Shown in pieces: positions 63,340 through 64,000 of a stretch of DNA of 64,000 nucleotides. The translations under genes and the position numbers were made by a program. Below the pieces are notes generated by a model. The model was given only the letters and a program-made list of their open reading frames with translations. It was not told the origin of the DNA and did no database searches. Position 1 is the first letter of the stretch. Each line of letters begins with the position of its first letter. This stretch comes from Elioraea thermophila (ex Habib et al. 2022) (GTDB lineage: Bacteria; Pseudomonadota; Alphaproteobacteria; Acetobacterales; Acetobacteraceae), in assembly GCF_003336755.1 (NCBI RefSeq), contig NZ_QMDI01000005.1:1-64000 (forward strand), given 5' to 3'.

Positions 63340-64000
63340 ATGTGCGGCCGCTACGTCCAGACCACGCCGCCTGCGTCCCTCGCGCGGCTGTTCCGCACCG
63401 TCAACCCGGTGCCGAACCACCCCCCCTCCTGGAACGTGGCACCCACCCAGGAGGGGCTTGTCGTGCGCTTCAACCCTCAGACGCGGGCGCGCCACCTCGA
63501 CCCCCTGCGCTGGGGGCTGGTGCCGCGCTGGGCGGAGGACCCTTCGATCGGCTCGCGCATGATCAACGCCCGCGCCGAGACCCTCGCCACCAAGCCTGCC
63601 TTCCGCGACGCCTACCGCAAGCGCCGTTGCCTGGTGCCGATCGACGCCTTCTACGAATGGTACGCGCCGCCTGGTTCGCGCACGAAACAACCCTACGCCG
63701 TGGCTCTCGCCTCCGGCGAACCGATGGCGCTCGCCGGGCTGTGGGAGGGCTGGCGAGCGCCGGACGGCACGATCCTGCGCACCTTCACTGTCGTCACCAC
63801 CGACGCCAACCCGCGCCTTGCGCTCCTGCACGAGCGCATGCCGGTGGTGGTGGCGCCGGAGGATTGGCCGCTCTGGCTCGGCGAGGAGGAGGGAGACCCC
63901 GCCCGCGTCCTGAAGCCCTCTCCGGCCGAGGCCTTCGCGGTCTGGCCGGTCTCCACCCGCGTCAACGGCACGAGGGCGAACGATGCGTCCTTGCTCGACC
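63340..64000 (+). CDS. SRAP-domain protein (YedK/HMCES), truncated by the window edge
   Basis: The first 220 codons are visible; the gene runs off the window. Translation begins MCGRYVQ, with Cys2 as catalytic nucleophile after methionine removal. NARAET (Asn76), DAFYEW (Glu106) and LLHERMP (His164) complete the SRAP active site. YedK/HMCES proteins form a covalent thiazolidine crosslink to abasic sites in single-stranded DNA and so protect replication forks. There is no Shine-Dalgarno, and a TATCCT -10-like box ends 7 nt before the ATG, so the transcript may be leaderless. Confidence 0.93.
   Translation, partial: MCGRYVQTTPPASLARLFRTVNPVPNHPPSWNVAPTQEGLVVRFNPQTRARHLDPLRWGLVPRWAEDPSIGSRMINARAETLATKPAFRDAYRKRRCLVPIDAFYEWYAPPGSRTKQPYAVALASGEPMALAGLWEGWRAPDGTILRTFTVVTTDANPRLALLHERMPVVVAPEDWPLWLGEEEGDPARVLKPSPAEAFAVWPVSTRVNGTRANDASLLD

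Overview
This 64 kb window is very GC-rich, densely packed chromosomal DNA from an alphaproteobacterium. The Acetobacteraceae/Rhodospirillales are the best guess. That placement is inferred from a eukaryotic-type NADP-isocitrate dehydrogenase, the DUF3576-leuS-lptE-holA block, a Mrp antiporter operon, a PHA synthase and overall protein style; no rRNA or tRNA gene is present to confirm it. I see no phage, insertion sequence, integrase or CRISPR array, so this looks like core chromosome with a few accessory modules.

Region 1 (1-12.5 kb, minus strand) is the information-processing cluster, transcribed rplK-rplA-rplJ-rplL-rpoB-rpoC-rpsL-rpsG-tuf. It is atypical at both ends. fusA is missing between rpsG and tuf, and rplK is preceded by a frameshifted chromate transporter gene instead of secE-nusG. 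Strong hairpins sit between rplL/rpoB, between rpoB/rpoC and after rplA and rpoC. Promoter-like elements lie before rplK and rpsL.

Region 2 (12.5-19 kb) holds the chrA remnant and envelope polysaccharide genes: a YjbF/GfcB-like lipoprotein, a WecA-type glycosyl-1-phosphate transferase, a PglF/CapD-like UDP-sugar 4,6-dehydratase and a GT4 glycosyltransferase of the exosortase-associated type.

Region 3 (19-25.5 kb) looks like a sulfonate or organosulfur uptake and processing operon: ATPase, Tat-exported binding protein, permease, OsmC-like protein, acyl-CoA-dehydrogenase-fold flavoenzyme and rhodanese. It is divergent from a TetR regulator, with a perfect palindrome between them.

Region 4 (25.5-41 kb) carries hemW, a glgX-glgP-glgC-glgA glycogen operon, icd, a large hybrid histidine kinase followed by two tiny coupled genes, and a PHA synthase. 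Region 5 (41-50.3 kb) has a Tat-type metallo-beta-lactamase-fold protein, holA-lptE-leuS-DUF3576, a porin with a textbook terminator, and a ThiE-like gene divergent from yggS. Region 6 (50.6-58.9 kb) contains motB-motA in reversed order and a complete seven-gene mrpABCDEFG operon with a candidate structured leader and a 17-codon upstream ORF. Region 7 (58.8-64 kb) holds an Asp/Glu-racemase-family gene, a dipeptide-type ABC transporter and the start of an SRAP (YedK/HMCES) gene cut by the window end.

The least ordinary features are the mrp leader with its overlapping upstream ORF, the candidate organosulfur operon with its operator, a 22-bp palindrome whose ends are the stop codons of two convergent genes, a CATG shared by two divergent start codons, and the rearranged ends of the ribosomal/RNA-polymerase cluster. 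All functional calls come from reading motifs; no database search was run.
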